Below are positions 32,950 through 44,633 of a DNA stretch of 64,000 nucleotides, in pieces. Source of the DNA: Patiria pectinifera (taxonomy: Eukaryota; Echinodermata; Asteroidea; Valvatida; Asterinidae); NCBI GenBank assembly GCA_029964075.1, contig CM057145.1:186001-250000 (forward strand). Direction: 5' to 3'. Position numbers and translations under genes: made by a program. How positions within the stretch are numbered: position 1 is the first letter of the stretch; each line of letters starts with the position of its first letter. The notes beneath the pieces are model-generated. The model was not told the DNA's origin, searched no databases, and was given only the letters and a program-made list of their open reading frames with translations.

Positions 32950-35900
32950 AGCTGCTGAGGTTATCTTGCATGTCAAAGTTGTGAATTATTAACCACAAGT
33001 TGGCTTGAATTGGGTCTCGAGTCCTTCCATTTTGTCAATGAGCTTAATCAAAGCTAGGTGTCTGCTAAGTGTTGTTGACACTGCACTGGTGTCAAAGTCT
33101 ATCGCTCCATTGGTGCGCCGGCGGGGCCCGCGTACGCTACCCCGCCCCGTTCAAAATAATAAAATAAAAATGGTATTTCGCAATATCACTAAGCAATGAG
33201 AAGCCTCGAATATAGTTGACGTCACCAAAAATTGATTTTGCCTTAATCTCATCTTTACAACACACACACACATACACGTTTGTTTATGGTGTAAATCGAG
33301 GATTTTGCTTTGTTCCTCTTCCTTTTTCGTTGGTTTGAACTCTTACTCTTGCCCAACAGCTCTCATTGGTTTTGTACACGTTTTCCAACCGAGGAGTCAT
33401 CGATTCGGTTTCTGTCCTCGATTCATTGATGATGTTGCATGTGTGTTCTCGATTTACACAATAAATAAACGCCAGCATACACATATGCACAAACAACTTT
33501 AATGAAGTCAGATATTGGCATAGTAATTGTCAGAACCGTTGTGAGATTAAGGGAATAAATATGAACTTGGCTGGTTTTAAACAAGTACGTTTAAAAACTG
33601 GCTTGCTCCTGGACGTTGATAATTGTCCAAGCCGGTTCCATTCATAAATACTTCAAAAGCCAAAAACAAATGAAAGAAATACATATTTCCAAAGATTATG
33701 TTGAACACTTTTCCTTCACATTTTTTTAAACTCCCTCTAGCTATGTTATGGTATGTGCCTCTCAATATCAGTTATTCAATTTTTCAAAATGTTAAATCCA
33801 GCCCTCCGGTGTTCAATCACTCGTTTAAGCCACCCACCTGACGAGCTCTTTAACAATAGTAATGTGTTAACTGTATAAGGTATTTATGAATTAGAATGAA
33901 ATGTTCCTGAATGAAATAAGAAACACGGAGTTTGGTTGATGATTTTACATGACGTTCCTTCCCCTTAACGACAACTCATGACATTAAATCGTACTGGTAA
34001 TTATTATTTTGGAAATATTAATTTGTTTTAGGTTTTTTTGGAACTAACGTTTCCTACCTGTTGCACTGATTGCCGAAGACTCGTTGCAAACAGCTACATC
34101 ACAGCCTTGCAAACGGACGGTTCACTGAGTTCTGGGTAAAAATTCAGACACAAATCCACCGATGTTCATCAAAGAATAAGGTTTAGTTTTCAAATATAGC
34201 GTTGTCGTTGGCTGACTGTCAGTAGCGCCCGAGTTGTGACTTCGGCTTTACTGTGTGAAATGATCGCATGATGCCAGAAACGTGAACTGACGTTCAACGG
34301 GACTAGTTTTCCAATCAAGAATGGTTCGCTAATCCTACCACGTATTGCATGTACGCATATTGATATTGGCACTTGTCATGCTTACCAAAGCTACTACTAT
34401 GAAGTTAACATTAACAGGTACGAAGGTGCGGCTTCAGAGATATGATTTGTTTGAATAAACAAAACAAACTTCAGCTTTGCATCATTGTGTTTCCAGAATT
34501 GTCTCCTTTAACGTTACTTCATGGATACTGATATTGACGCGTACTTATATCGGCTGTTGTTATGCTGATGCCAAACCTGTCATTTATTATTCCGAGTTAA
34601 TCATTAAAGGCCCAGTTAATGGAAAGCATCTTGCAATCCTTGAAATATAACTTGTTCCATTTAACTGTATTTGTAGTGTTTAAAATGCCATTCTTAAGGC
34701 GACTTCATGCATTTATGTTGCTTAAAAAAAGGCCTAAAATCGACAGAAAGTTAAGGGTTTGCTGTGTATATTTTGACTACTGGCAATGGTTCATAATCGT
34801 TTCAAACAGTATATGACAGTAAGAATTTGAGAAAACTTTATGCACTAATTAATGTTTTCAATGAACATAATCTTGGGTTTACTATTTGAAGCGAAACTCT
34901 CTTATCTGACGAGTGTGTTCATAAAAGACATCACGACAACAGCGCCCTCAGTTGTCAACCGTTTAAGTGTTACAAAAAGTGTACTTTGCGAAACTTTTAC
35001 CATAATAAGGATGTTTCATAGTTGTTATTCATTCCAGAGAAATATGGGAATTAGCCAATGATAGTCCCAAGTGTTTAATTAGTTTCATTTACCCTTTAAC
35101 CCTAAAAGGGCCTGGCTATTTCGATTATCTCTCAGCCGGGGGGGGGGGGGATTCCGCACCCCCAAGATCTCGGCCCTCGAGTGACGCTCTATGCATGTAC
35201 ATGCACAGAACGACCCTTCATAAACATACCCAAGAAATGTTACGACTATATGTGAAAGGTTTTTTTTTTAATTTTAGCTAATTAATCATTCATATGCTAA
35301 TTTTGGTTATTCTGCTCTGTGTACAATACGTATATGGGGAAATTCAGTTTGGGAAAGTTTTTCGTTGTGCGGCAACACGTTGTCCGATTTTTATTACTTT
35401 GGTATCGAAAGATGTGCAAGGCTCGAAGCTAAAAATTCAGGACAGTTTGGGTCGGTTTTTTTGTGAAAGTTATCGCGGAAAAAGTTGGGGGGGGGATTCC
35501 GCCCGGCCCCTTTAAGGTTAAAACATAACCACAAAGAGCCCTAATTATTTCACTTCACACAAGCTGGAACAATTCCGAAAATTATTGCAATTTTGATAAA
35601 AACAATCTTTCATTTGCTTTTCATACCATAAATCAATGACTAAAACTGTCCCTGTACCATGCTGAAGCAACTGGGAAACCTATACTAGTTCAACACAAGC
35701 CCTTCTGCCCACCAATAGAGGCGTGTCAGTGGCGTATCAAGGAGGAGGGGTGTTGCAACCCGCCTTTCAGCAACTGACTCTCGTAAGGATACCAGTAAAA
35801 TGGGGTCACAACGAATAAACTGAATGTTAAAGTTCCTAAATATAATTGTCACTGCCTGGCAATGCAGGAGAATACATTATTTCAAATCTTTCTGGGGCAT

Positions 35901-36044
35901 GCCCCCTAGCAGGGCGCGCCGTCAGCACGCGTCATATCAACCACCGTATATTAAAGCCTAAAAAAGGCTACATCGGCGCTGCGCGTGTTCCCTACCTTCA
36001 TTCATCGCCCATACAGACTACCATTGCATGCTTTAGCTGCTTTA
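32950..36044. repeat. Tandem unit copy D (about 3.1 kb)
   Basis: Contains the landmark block, the CA-rich block (33255-33275), the cttggctggttttaaaca block (33567), the ttgatattgacgcgtact block (34528), a TTAA-type MITE (35100-35517) and the aactgggaaacctatactag block (35670). It has no MITE at the copy A AACT site. Confidence 0.75.
35100..35517. mobile_element. TTAA-flanked MITE, copy in tandem unit D
   Basis: 418 bases flanked by TTAA (35096-35099 and 35518-35521), with end motifs CCCTAAAAGGGCC and GGCCCCTTTAAGG that are imperfect inverted repeats. Copy A has the empty TTAA site at 24761-24764 (accctttaaaac). The TTAA target suggests piggyBac- or Kolobok-type mobilisation; no transposase present. 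Confidence 0.8.
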
Positions 36045-36460
36045 GCTGCTGAGGTTATCTTACAGTTGTGAATGGAATCGGGCGTGAATCAGGTCTCGGA
36101 TCTTTTCATTATGTCAATGAGCTTGATCACAGCTAGGTGTCTGCTAAGTGTTGTTGACACTGGTATGAAAGTCCAATGGCATCAAATATCAAAGGACTCC
36201 TGCAATATAGTGCTTGAACACGTAGATATACAGTGTACACGTAGATATACAGTGTGCAGTGTATTACGAAAACAGATTAAGATTCGGTCGTTTTGTTCGG
36301 GTATGGTTAAAAAGATTCATTAAAACAAATCATGGTTTTGCTCTTGGTAATATATGAAAGTTCTTAGTCCAAATCTTGTCAGATGGATGTAAGTTTGTGA
36401 TCGAAGGACCACTTTCATGTCCCCAGAATTTGTAGGTATTCCCGCCCTTTCATAAAAACA
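36045..36460. repeat. Tandem unit copy E (partial)
   Basis: The landmark block then the copy-C type continuation (gcagtgtattacgaaaacag; aaaacaaatcatggttttgc; gtaggtattcccgcccttt). Homology fades at about 36460. Confidence 0.65.
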
Positions 36461-39400
36461 ATGCAGGGGCGTAGCAAGGTCATTTTTATAGGGGGAGGGG
36501 ATGTCTTGAAAAGGGTACTTGCACATCCGTGTTTAAACTTACACTTAGTGGGAAGGGATGGGAGGGGGGGGAGGGGGCAGCTGGTACCATCTGTCAATGG
36601 GGGCGCTGTTCAAACCGACGACTATGCAGACTAATGGACAATATATGGTGCTTTTGTGGGTGATACATACTCAAAATTCTTTAAAAAAAACCGAAGCACA
36701 CGTAACGGCAGATGGCACACAAAAAAGGGCACGCCTTTTTTTTTAAATGGCACTTGTTCACAAAAAAGGCACTTGTTAACAAAAGGTCAAATGATGTGTT
36801 AAGTTAGGAAATTCAGTTTTGTAAGAAACTGTCGACTATTCAAAAAAATAAAAATAAGACCGAAACATTTTTTTGTTCTCATCTTTTAAGGGGGGGGGGG
36901 GCGCAGAGGGGTCCCTCTATCGATCCTGGAAGTGCTATGACCGATGTTTCCCCTATGTCAATGCTAGTAGGAATATTCAAACTAAATTTGTATGTGAAAT
37001 TTGAGCAAAGAAAGCATTTTGTAATTATGGTACTTTAGGTACGAGGCCTTGTCACTGTAAGCACCTCTGCATGTATTCGCAAATGAAGATGGATGTATTC
37101 GCTATTAAAGGTTCAAACTAAAGCCGAAGGCAAATGCAGAAATCAATGAAACAATTTAATCATATAACAACCAAAGTACACGATTAAATAATAACATCAA
37201 TAGATTTACTGTAAACAATGACGAATGGGGATCACCTTATCGACAATATCATCGGTAGTGGAGAAGTCAACAATTCCTTTAATACAATTAATCCAATGAA
37301 TTATTTAAATATAGAAACCCACTGGTATTACATCAACTTACAATCGTTTCCGGGGTAAGGAATCGTCAGTGCGCACAGTGAGGTAACGTGTTGAAACAGT
37401 TGGGTGTACAGGGGTTTACGGCGGCATTCTGGGGTGCTGTTGAAAAACTATGAATAGCAAATCAATATGCAAACAACATGGATACACAGTTCAACGATAT
37501 AAATAACACCATAATATTACTATACTGTATCCTAAAAAAGAATCCATACTTTGTTTTTCCATGGATCGGGGTGAAGGCCTGTAAAATAAGGGCGTTGGCT
37601 CTAAGGAATGATAGACATTTCGACGTAAACTAAAATACATGTATCCATGATTATCGACAGGCACTAGTAGTATAGAATACGGATGAATGCTTACGGTGAA
37701 TTGAATGCTCAGAAATCAATATGATATAAATTAAAGTAACAATACTTACAAATAGTTGGCTGCAGAAATGTGTAGTGAGTTGATCGGGAACGTGGAGGCA
37801 ACTGATTCGAATCTCCCACACGCCGGGGTGGCGCCAGCAAAGATATTACGTAATTGCATACCAGAGATGCCTAAGCGGGGTTGGTCGGGGACTGACTAGA
37901 TTAAACTTATGTAATAAGGGCTCTATTTAAAATAAAGGAAAAGTTATTTAAGGGAGAAAATAAGTAACGGAATAAATACATAGCGGTGACGATAACAGGC
38001 TTAAATTGCATGCTTCCTTCCGAGCAAGGTTGCGTTTACATAATTCATATCGTTTACAATCCTTAAACAATGCTTCGAAATTTGTTGAGAATGCCATGCC
38101 CTTTTTTATTAATTTTTTTTACAGGTTTTCCCGTATGATTTAGTACATTTTGCAACCTACTTTCACAAATTTAACGCCTAGGTTATTTGCGGGCTGGACG
38201 CAGTAAAAAAGAAATTACCCTGGAGGAGGGGCAAGAAATTGCAAGATGAATGACGAGAAGAGAAGTCAGCTCTTCAAGGAATTTTTGCCACAAATCTTCT
38301 CCTGACACCTCAGCAGGTGGGTCAACTGCAAACAGTTCCTTGTAGTTAAACGCCTGATTGTTTCGAGCCCGCGAAATATTTTGAATCGACCTCACGCGTA
38401 GCGGCCATCTTAGAGGGCGTATTTTGTTCTGTAATTTAGTAGCAATGAATGCATGAAAGGTTGACTCATGCATATTCCAGCAAAACAAATGCATTGCCCT
38501 CCAAGATGGCTGCTGTGTATAGTGTCTATAAAGAAGCAGCGATATACATGTAGTTCCAGTGCTGAAATGGGGCGCTGTTATTGTAGTCTATTGCAAACTT
38601 TTCAAGGCAGGGCAGCAGTGTAAGGTCAACTACTAAAGCTTAGTATTTTGTGCCAAAAAGGGGGCGGGACATCGCTCTAGTGGGGGTTGGGGAGAGACAC
38701 AGTCAAACTTCATAGAAGGCGATGGATGCATAAAGAAAGAATTGACCTGAACTAGCACCGACACATCCTACTATTGCACTCCCGTATCAAGCAGGTTTGT
38801 AGAGATAACAGCAAGGGTTAGAACCCACGAGCAAAAATACAAAGGAAATGCGCCATAGCAAGCTGTAAGGTAAAACAGAATATTTGTCGATGAAAAGTTT
38901 GGCTTGATAATATAAGTCTTGTGTATTAACAAAGAAAACATTACAAACCAAGATATACAATATCTCTGATATCATTTATTTTGTTCACTATATCCGAAAT
39001 AATCCAGCTGCAAGTTTATACAAAAGTTACCAAAATAAAAAAGTCCATACAAATTTAAGAATTTTTAAGAATTTTAAGAATTTTTATTCCAGGCAATTAT
39101 AAAACACAAAAAATGTTAAATCCGGAAAATCAACAAGTGCTAAGAAATACAAAAAAACAGAATTGCCTGGGTTATTTTTGCTCAAGAAATGGTTAAAACT
39201 GCAACTACCCAAAATTGGGTTGTTCTATAACTCAGTGACATTTGTAAAGTTGAGCCTGGTTTTAATGGTTTAACACACAAATGACCAATTCATTTTTGTG
39301 ATGTCGTCGGCAGATAAACATACTATTAAATGTGTAGCTAAATATATTTTCCTATGTACAAATCTACAAAAAGAGGCAAAGCATGACGCAATTTCAAAGC

Positions 39401-42038
39401 ATATTCTTTGTTAACCCACCTGCCAAATATTGTATGTTTAATTTCACTGTTGTGTTAAACCTTTCCCGGGGTCATGGGGTTTGTTCCTATTTGTGGAATA
39501 AAACATAACATAACACAACTATAACCATTTGTTTGGGTAAGAATTTCTTGTTAAATTCAACCAAAAGTTGTAGTCATAGACGTTGCAAAAGTAGCATGGA
39601 AGAGATTATGACCCTGCATCATTCATTACATGTATCCAGGTCAGAATGAATAGCAGACAATTCGGAAAACCTTCATTTCATATTAATGATTTACATCAAA
39701 CTCTAAACAAAGAAGCGTACGTACAAGTAAACAAATCCAGGACGCACAGACATTCTCATGATTAACAGAAATCACAAATAGATTAGTGAAGTGTCTCAAA
39801 CAGAAATTGTGGAAACCTTGGTTTCATTTTTATATTCAATACAAAAGAAACTGTTACAAAAACAAACCTTGCTCTGGAATCAATGAATATATTTTCGACT
39901 ATAGCTTGAAGTTTTCGTTTGCATTAGCTGTTATATACATTGAACATACATAGTGTACAATTTTCTTACATGTTAAACTATCTTTATGATATCACACTAT
40001 TATTAAAAGTGTAGATTATTAGAGGTATTATAGTAGGAATTGGGAGTTTACTTTATATTCGTTGCGAATTACACATAATATGGATTCCGAACGTTTGTAA
40101 ATTTAGGATTATTGTACTGCTGAAGTAAGGTAAAATGGGAAACAAACTGAAAAGCGATAATGTTGCGAAATAGTACAATATTGTACTTTGGACAGATCTA
40201 ATTTACAAGAGATAATTTAGAATGTTAACTTAATTGCGAGTTGTCAAACTGATTTTTGAGACAACGGACTTCAAAAATCTTGCCATCGTATTGCTAGGAA
40301 TGAACAGTAAACAAATAAAACATTTTAGTCTCGAAGATGTTTCTTTTTTATAAAACAGGATACTAGACTACACACACATTCATTTTAAGTTCTGTACATG
40401 CATGTCACATGAAACGTCACATGACATGTCACATTGAGAGCTCAAGAAAATTCTTCTTGTTTCAATTGATTAATGATTCTTTCAGGCGGAGCATAGATTA
40501 ATCTCTGACAATTGTGTTTCACAATACATGTAGTTGATATTTACGCAAGATTTTATTGATTTGTCATAACGTTTTACTTGCCCAGAACAGCGCTGTGTGA
40601 GTCATTATAATTACGACAGCGGCAATTCAAGGTCTGATCGAAAAATGCAAATGACGAGTTGTTGAGCTGTACGCTGGAATTTTGAACAGATTCTTGGGAC
40701 TAAGCCAAAAAATGTTGAAATCTTCATGATATGTATATCATATGGTTGCCTGGATGTGTTCAAGAATGTTCAGCGTTTTGTCTCTGGCAATCCTCAGGTG
40801 ACTCGTAAGAGTTGAGAGAAAATAAGGAAGGACATTCAAGTCTAAGAAGCAAGAGAGGGATGAGAGAGAACAGTTCTTGGCAGAAACCACGTGATGCAGC
40901 TGTGGCATTTGCCCTTGACGGGAATCGAACCGAATGGTTGTGCAATGGGAGTACCCGGCCACCACCTCAAATGTCCAGACAACACATCTAATACAAACAG
41001 CCACGATTCAGAGTCAATCAGCCTCAAAGAAGCCCTAGTTGGATGTGAACCTCGCCAAAACAGACAAGAAACAAGAAGAGGTCAAGCGGATATAGAAAGA
41101 TTGAGCAAAACGAGCATCCAAGGAAAACAACAGAGTAGCCATGGTTGGATTCGAACCCCGGCGAAGATGAAAGGAAAGGGAAGTACGTAGCACTATAAGG
41201 ATGAGTCATTCCACATTGCAAAGATGTGAACCGGGTACCGATTGTGTAGAGGCAAGCAAGCACTGCAATGCCAAGCTACGTTCGTAGACATGCTGAGGTT
41301 GAAGGCAAGGGGCGTGAATTCACGAAGTCCTGTGATGTGAACAAGGTACAAGAGGACAGAGGCACACCATGAACCAAGTTACTAAGCGTACAGTCAATCT
41401 TGGATGACATACGTATTTTATCTTTCCTCTGTAATTTTGCTTGGGTTTTTTTTTTGCTCTGTATTTTTTTGTTAGTGTTCTATTGCAATTAACGCCAATA
41501 CATTCGATATTACGCCAAATCCGCTGAACAAAATGTCTTAATGTCTGATACGCGATGTACTTCACTTAATGTTAGTTTGTAACACTTATCAACAGGGGCG
41601 GATCCAGGAATATTTGCGGGGGAAGGTCATGCCCTTTACAGTTGTTTTTATGTCCGATTGTTGCAGACAGGCGGACATACATGTATAGGTAATTATATTA
41701 CTATATTTGTTATATTTTCTGTTTGTGTGTCAGAGCAGGGAGGGGGTTTCAACCTCCACCCCCGGGATCCGCGCCTATCTCATTGTGTATTTAACGGAAT
41801 ACGTTGTGATTTACATAGAAACATAATGATGATGACGACATGTAATGATGACGGCAACAATACTAATTTAGAGATCCGAGCGAAATAGTCCAAAGGCCCG
41901 ATTGGCAATGTTGGTGATGTAACTGGTACGAAAATCAAAAAGTTAATTTTATTTGTTTGTATCATTTAAATAAAATAAGTCGACATTTGGAAGATTTTGC
42001 TTGACCAGCTGCTTGACACGCTCTGCATCGTGACCTTT
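36461..42038. other. Intergenic region downstream of gene 1
   Basis: About 5.6 kb, largely AT-rich. It holds G-rich tracts near 36540-36575 and 36890-36902, a block near 38430-38500 that recurs near 32270-32340 (aatgcatgaaaggttgactc type), and weak tRNA-promoter-like B boxes on the minus strand near 40920 and 41150 that may mark SINE relics. A 103-codon minus-strand frame at 38183-38494 (with FAVDPPAEVSGEDLWQKFLE) has no recognised family and may be an exon relic. No confident gene. Confidence 0.45.
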
Positions 42039-44633
42039 TTATTTAAGCAAAAACGTGCGTAGTTTAGGCAGATTCCTGTGATGAGCAGTAAGAGTCTCCA
42101 CTCCATCCACACTGAATGCATTGCCATGAACACTAACCGCCCTCAAACCATGCCCGGCAGAGAGGATGCTAATCAGGTCAGGGACGTCATCATCATTCAG
42201 CCCACATGAGTCTAATTCCAACGAATACACGGATGGAGAAACAAGAGGGGCTATACTAGCCAGATGGCCGTGAAGGTTGGTACGCCTCACATATACTTCT
42301 AGCAACTTATCACAACCAGCCAGTGCATTCGCTAGTCTAATGACGTCATCATACGTTCTCCGCCACAGCGTGACTTTCGTACGGATCTGCTTGCATACAC
42401 GAGACAGGGATCCTAACACACGCTCATCAACGTGAGATAGGTCAACAATATCCAGTTCAAGCTCTATTTGATCATGAAACCTCTTAACCAACTCTGCAGT
42501 TGTCTCCATCTCCTCGTCCGCTTTTTCCGACACGCTGTAAATGACATACACCCAAACTTTTCTGATGGACCTGATGTTATCAATCGGTAGTTTCTCCCCC
42601 AGCAGCTTCAGCCATTCATGCAATCTACAGGTGACATTTAAATAAATGAATAGTGTAGTTTTACCATGTTGTAGGCTATAAATTTCGCTCAACGGCGCCA
42701 ATTCTTCATGCGATGTGCAGTAGACATTTAAGCGCCAAAGTTCTTCAAGTGGCTGCGAGAGACACTGCAAGTAATAGCGCATTGCTAAGAGATCCTCCTG
42801 ACCATCACATTTCGCTTCAGTTGGTCGGTCTAGCTTATCAGCCAGTTCGGTCCAACCAGACTCAAACAGCATTAGGCGGGTCAGATTCTGTTTTTGATCG
42901 ATTGTCAGTTCTAACTCATCACTCGATCCTCCCTCGACACTCGATCCTTCCTCGTCTCCCAATCCTTCCTCTTCGCTCGATCCTTCCTCGCCACTCGGTC
43001 CTTCTTCGTCAATCAATCCTTCTTCTTCGCTCGATCCTTCCTCGACACTCGATCCTTCCTCGTCTCCCAATCCTTCCTCTTCTCTCGACCCTTCCTCGAC
43101 ATTCAATCTTTCCTTTTCGCTCGATCCTTCCTCGCCACTCGGTCCTTCTTCGTCAATCAATCCTTCCTCGCCACTCGATTGCCCCCCGTCCCTAGATCCC
43201 TCCTCGCTACCCACTCCTTCCTCGTAACTCCTTCCTCGTAGCTGCAGTTTAACCTCGTGAAACAATTCTTCCTTGTTGCGTTGTTTTTGTACATGCTCTA
43301 GAATAAGCGAAGTAGCTGGAGACCCCGATGATATGCCGCATGCAAACCGAAGCAGATATTCCATTGCACGGACATTGTCTGGATTGATCTGATTCAACCT
43401 CTCATGAAACTCGTCTTTGTTCTCGTCATACAAGTGCGCAAAGAAGTAAGCCGCACTAAACTCCTGAAAGGTCTTGTGCAGGAATGTGACTATTGTCTTC
43501 CTAGCAAAGCTGCTAGTTGTGTAACTTTCTAGTTGTATGAAGCCACTCTCTCCAGATGCAGACGTATCTAAGACAGATTCACGGTCACCAAACTCCAACA
43601 CCAACTGATTTTTTCCGTCAATTAATGCTTCAAATGCAACCTTTCCGAGGTTTTTGAGTTCAGAATCCAACTTCTTCTCCCAATTTTCATTTTCTTGGCA
43701 GCGGCGCATTGCAAGAACCCTCGTGAATCTTTCGTACAATGTTGTTAAACGGTCGGACAATTTACCATCGTCACCGAAAACTATGCACATTATCTGACAA
43801 AGAAGTGGAATGCGTGCCATATTCTTCAACAGTTCCTTTCCTTGTAAGCATTCAATTAATCCGTCTCCTTCAGTTTTCCTATCATCCGTGAAATGCTTCC
43901 TGATATACTGATCGGTGTTTTCGGGTGTGAAACCTGATGTATGAACGAGAGCATATTTCTGGTTGTCTTTCCGAAGACGCTCTACCATATGTGGCCGTGT
44001 TGCCACCAACACGCGACTGTCTTGTAAAACCTTGTCATGCAATACGTTATAGAGACAGAATGTACCATTCTCCGTATTCCCCTTAGACTTGAGCAAACCG
44101 GGTCGAAGTTCATCTAAACCGTCCAATACGAACACACTTTCCTTTTGGTTGTCAGTAATTAGCCTGATTAAATCATCGCGACCTGGCCGTTTATCTCGCG
44201 GAAAACATTGGCTTAAAATTTCATCAATGACACAGGGCTTTTCCATGTGTTTTAAATCGAGAAAGAATAAAAGCCTGAAATTGGAAAATAAGTCACGTTT
44301 TGCCCAAGTATCTACGATTTTCTTTAAAATAGTTGATTTGCCATGTCCAGCTCCACCTGAAAGAATAATTAATAATTCCTTAATCTTTTTGGCATCTAAC
44401 ATGTCAGCAAAAGAGTCTAATGGTTTTGTTTTAGCTTTATCAATTTTCAATTTCCAACGTTTCCTTAAGCACCTCCGTATAATCATCTTGACACAGAAGT
44501 AACTCTGTATACAACTCATCAACTTCCACACGATGAAGAGGATCGATGGTGCAGGTGGGGTGTTTAGAGATGCGATCTGTCGTCTTGTAAGTCTTTTTTA
44601 GCTGTTGCTGACACGAGTTCAGATCCCAGGTTC
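42039..44633 (-). CDS. Gene 1 exon 11: NACHT NTPase with acidic repeats and LRR-like C-terminus
   Basis: Acceptor ATCGACAG at 44634 joins in phase 1. The first part reads through HPTCTIDPLHRVEVDELYTE (a pre-NACHT Asp-x-x-Tyr-Thr-x-Leu motif) and then hits a stop at 44440; the NACHT frame (codons to 42039) takes over one base out of register. Numbering the long frame from 44531: Walker A GGAGHGKST at 59-67; Walker B SVFVLDGLDEL at 132-142; VLVATRP at 174-180; FLHKTFQEFSAAYFFAHL at 350-367, the usual winged-helix end of NACHT modules; Glu-rich repeats 437-540; LRR-like LYSLELDSCGLNDDDVPDLI-type segments at 735-830. A TAA stop at 42039 overlaps an AATAAA signal. Confidence 0.85.

Noticed and set aside
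40900-41170. tRNA genes on the minus strand (ggttcgattcc and ggttcgaatcc boxes)
   Set aside because: Only B-box-like words are present; no cloverleaf or A box could be folded by eye. Possibly SINE relics.
42713-43195. 160-codon plus-strand frame rich in Ser/Pro/Leu/Arg
   Set aside because: It is the complement of the Glu-rich repeat of the NACHT exon and has no independent support.
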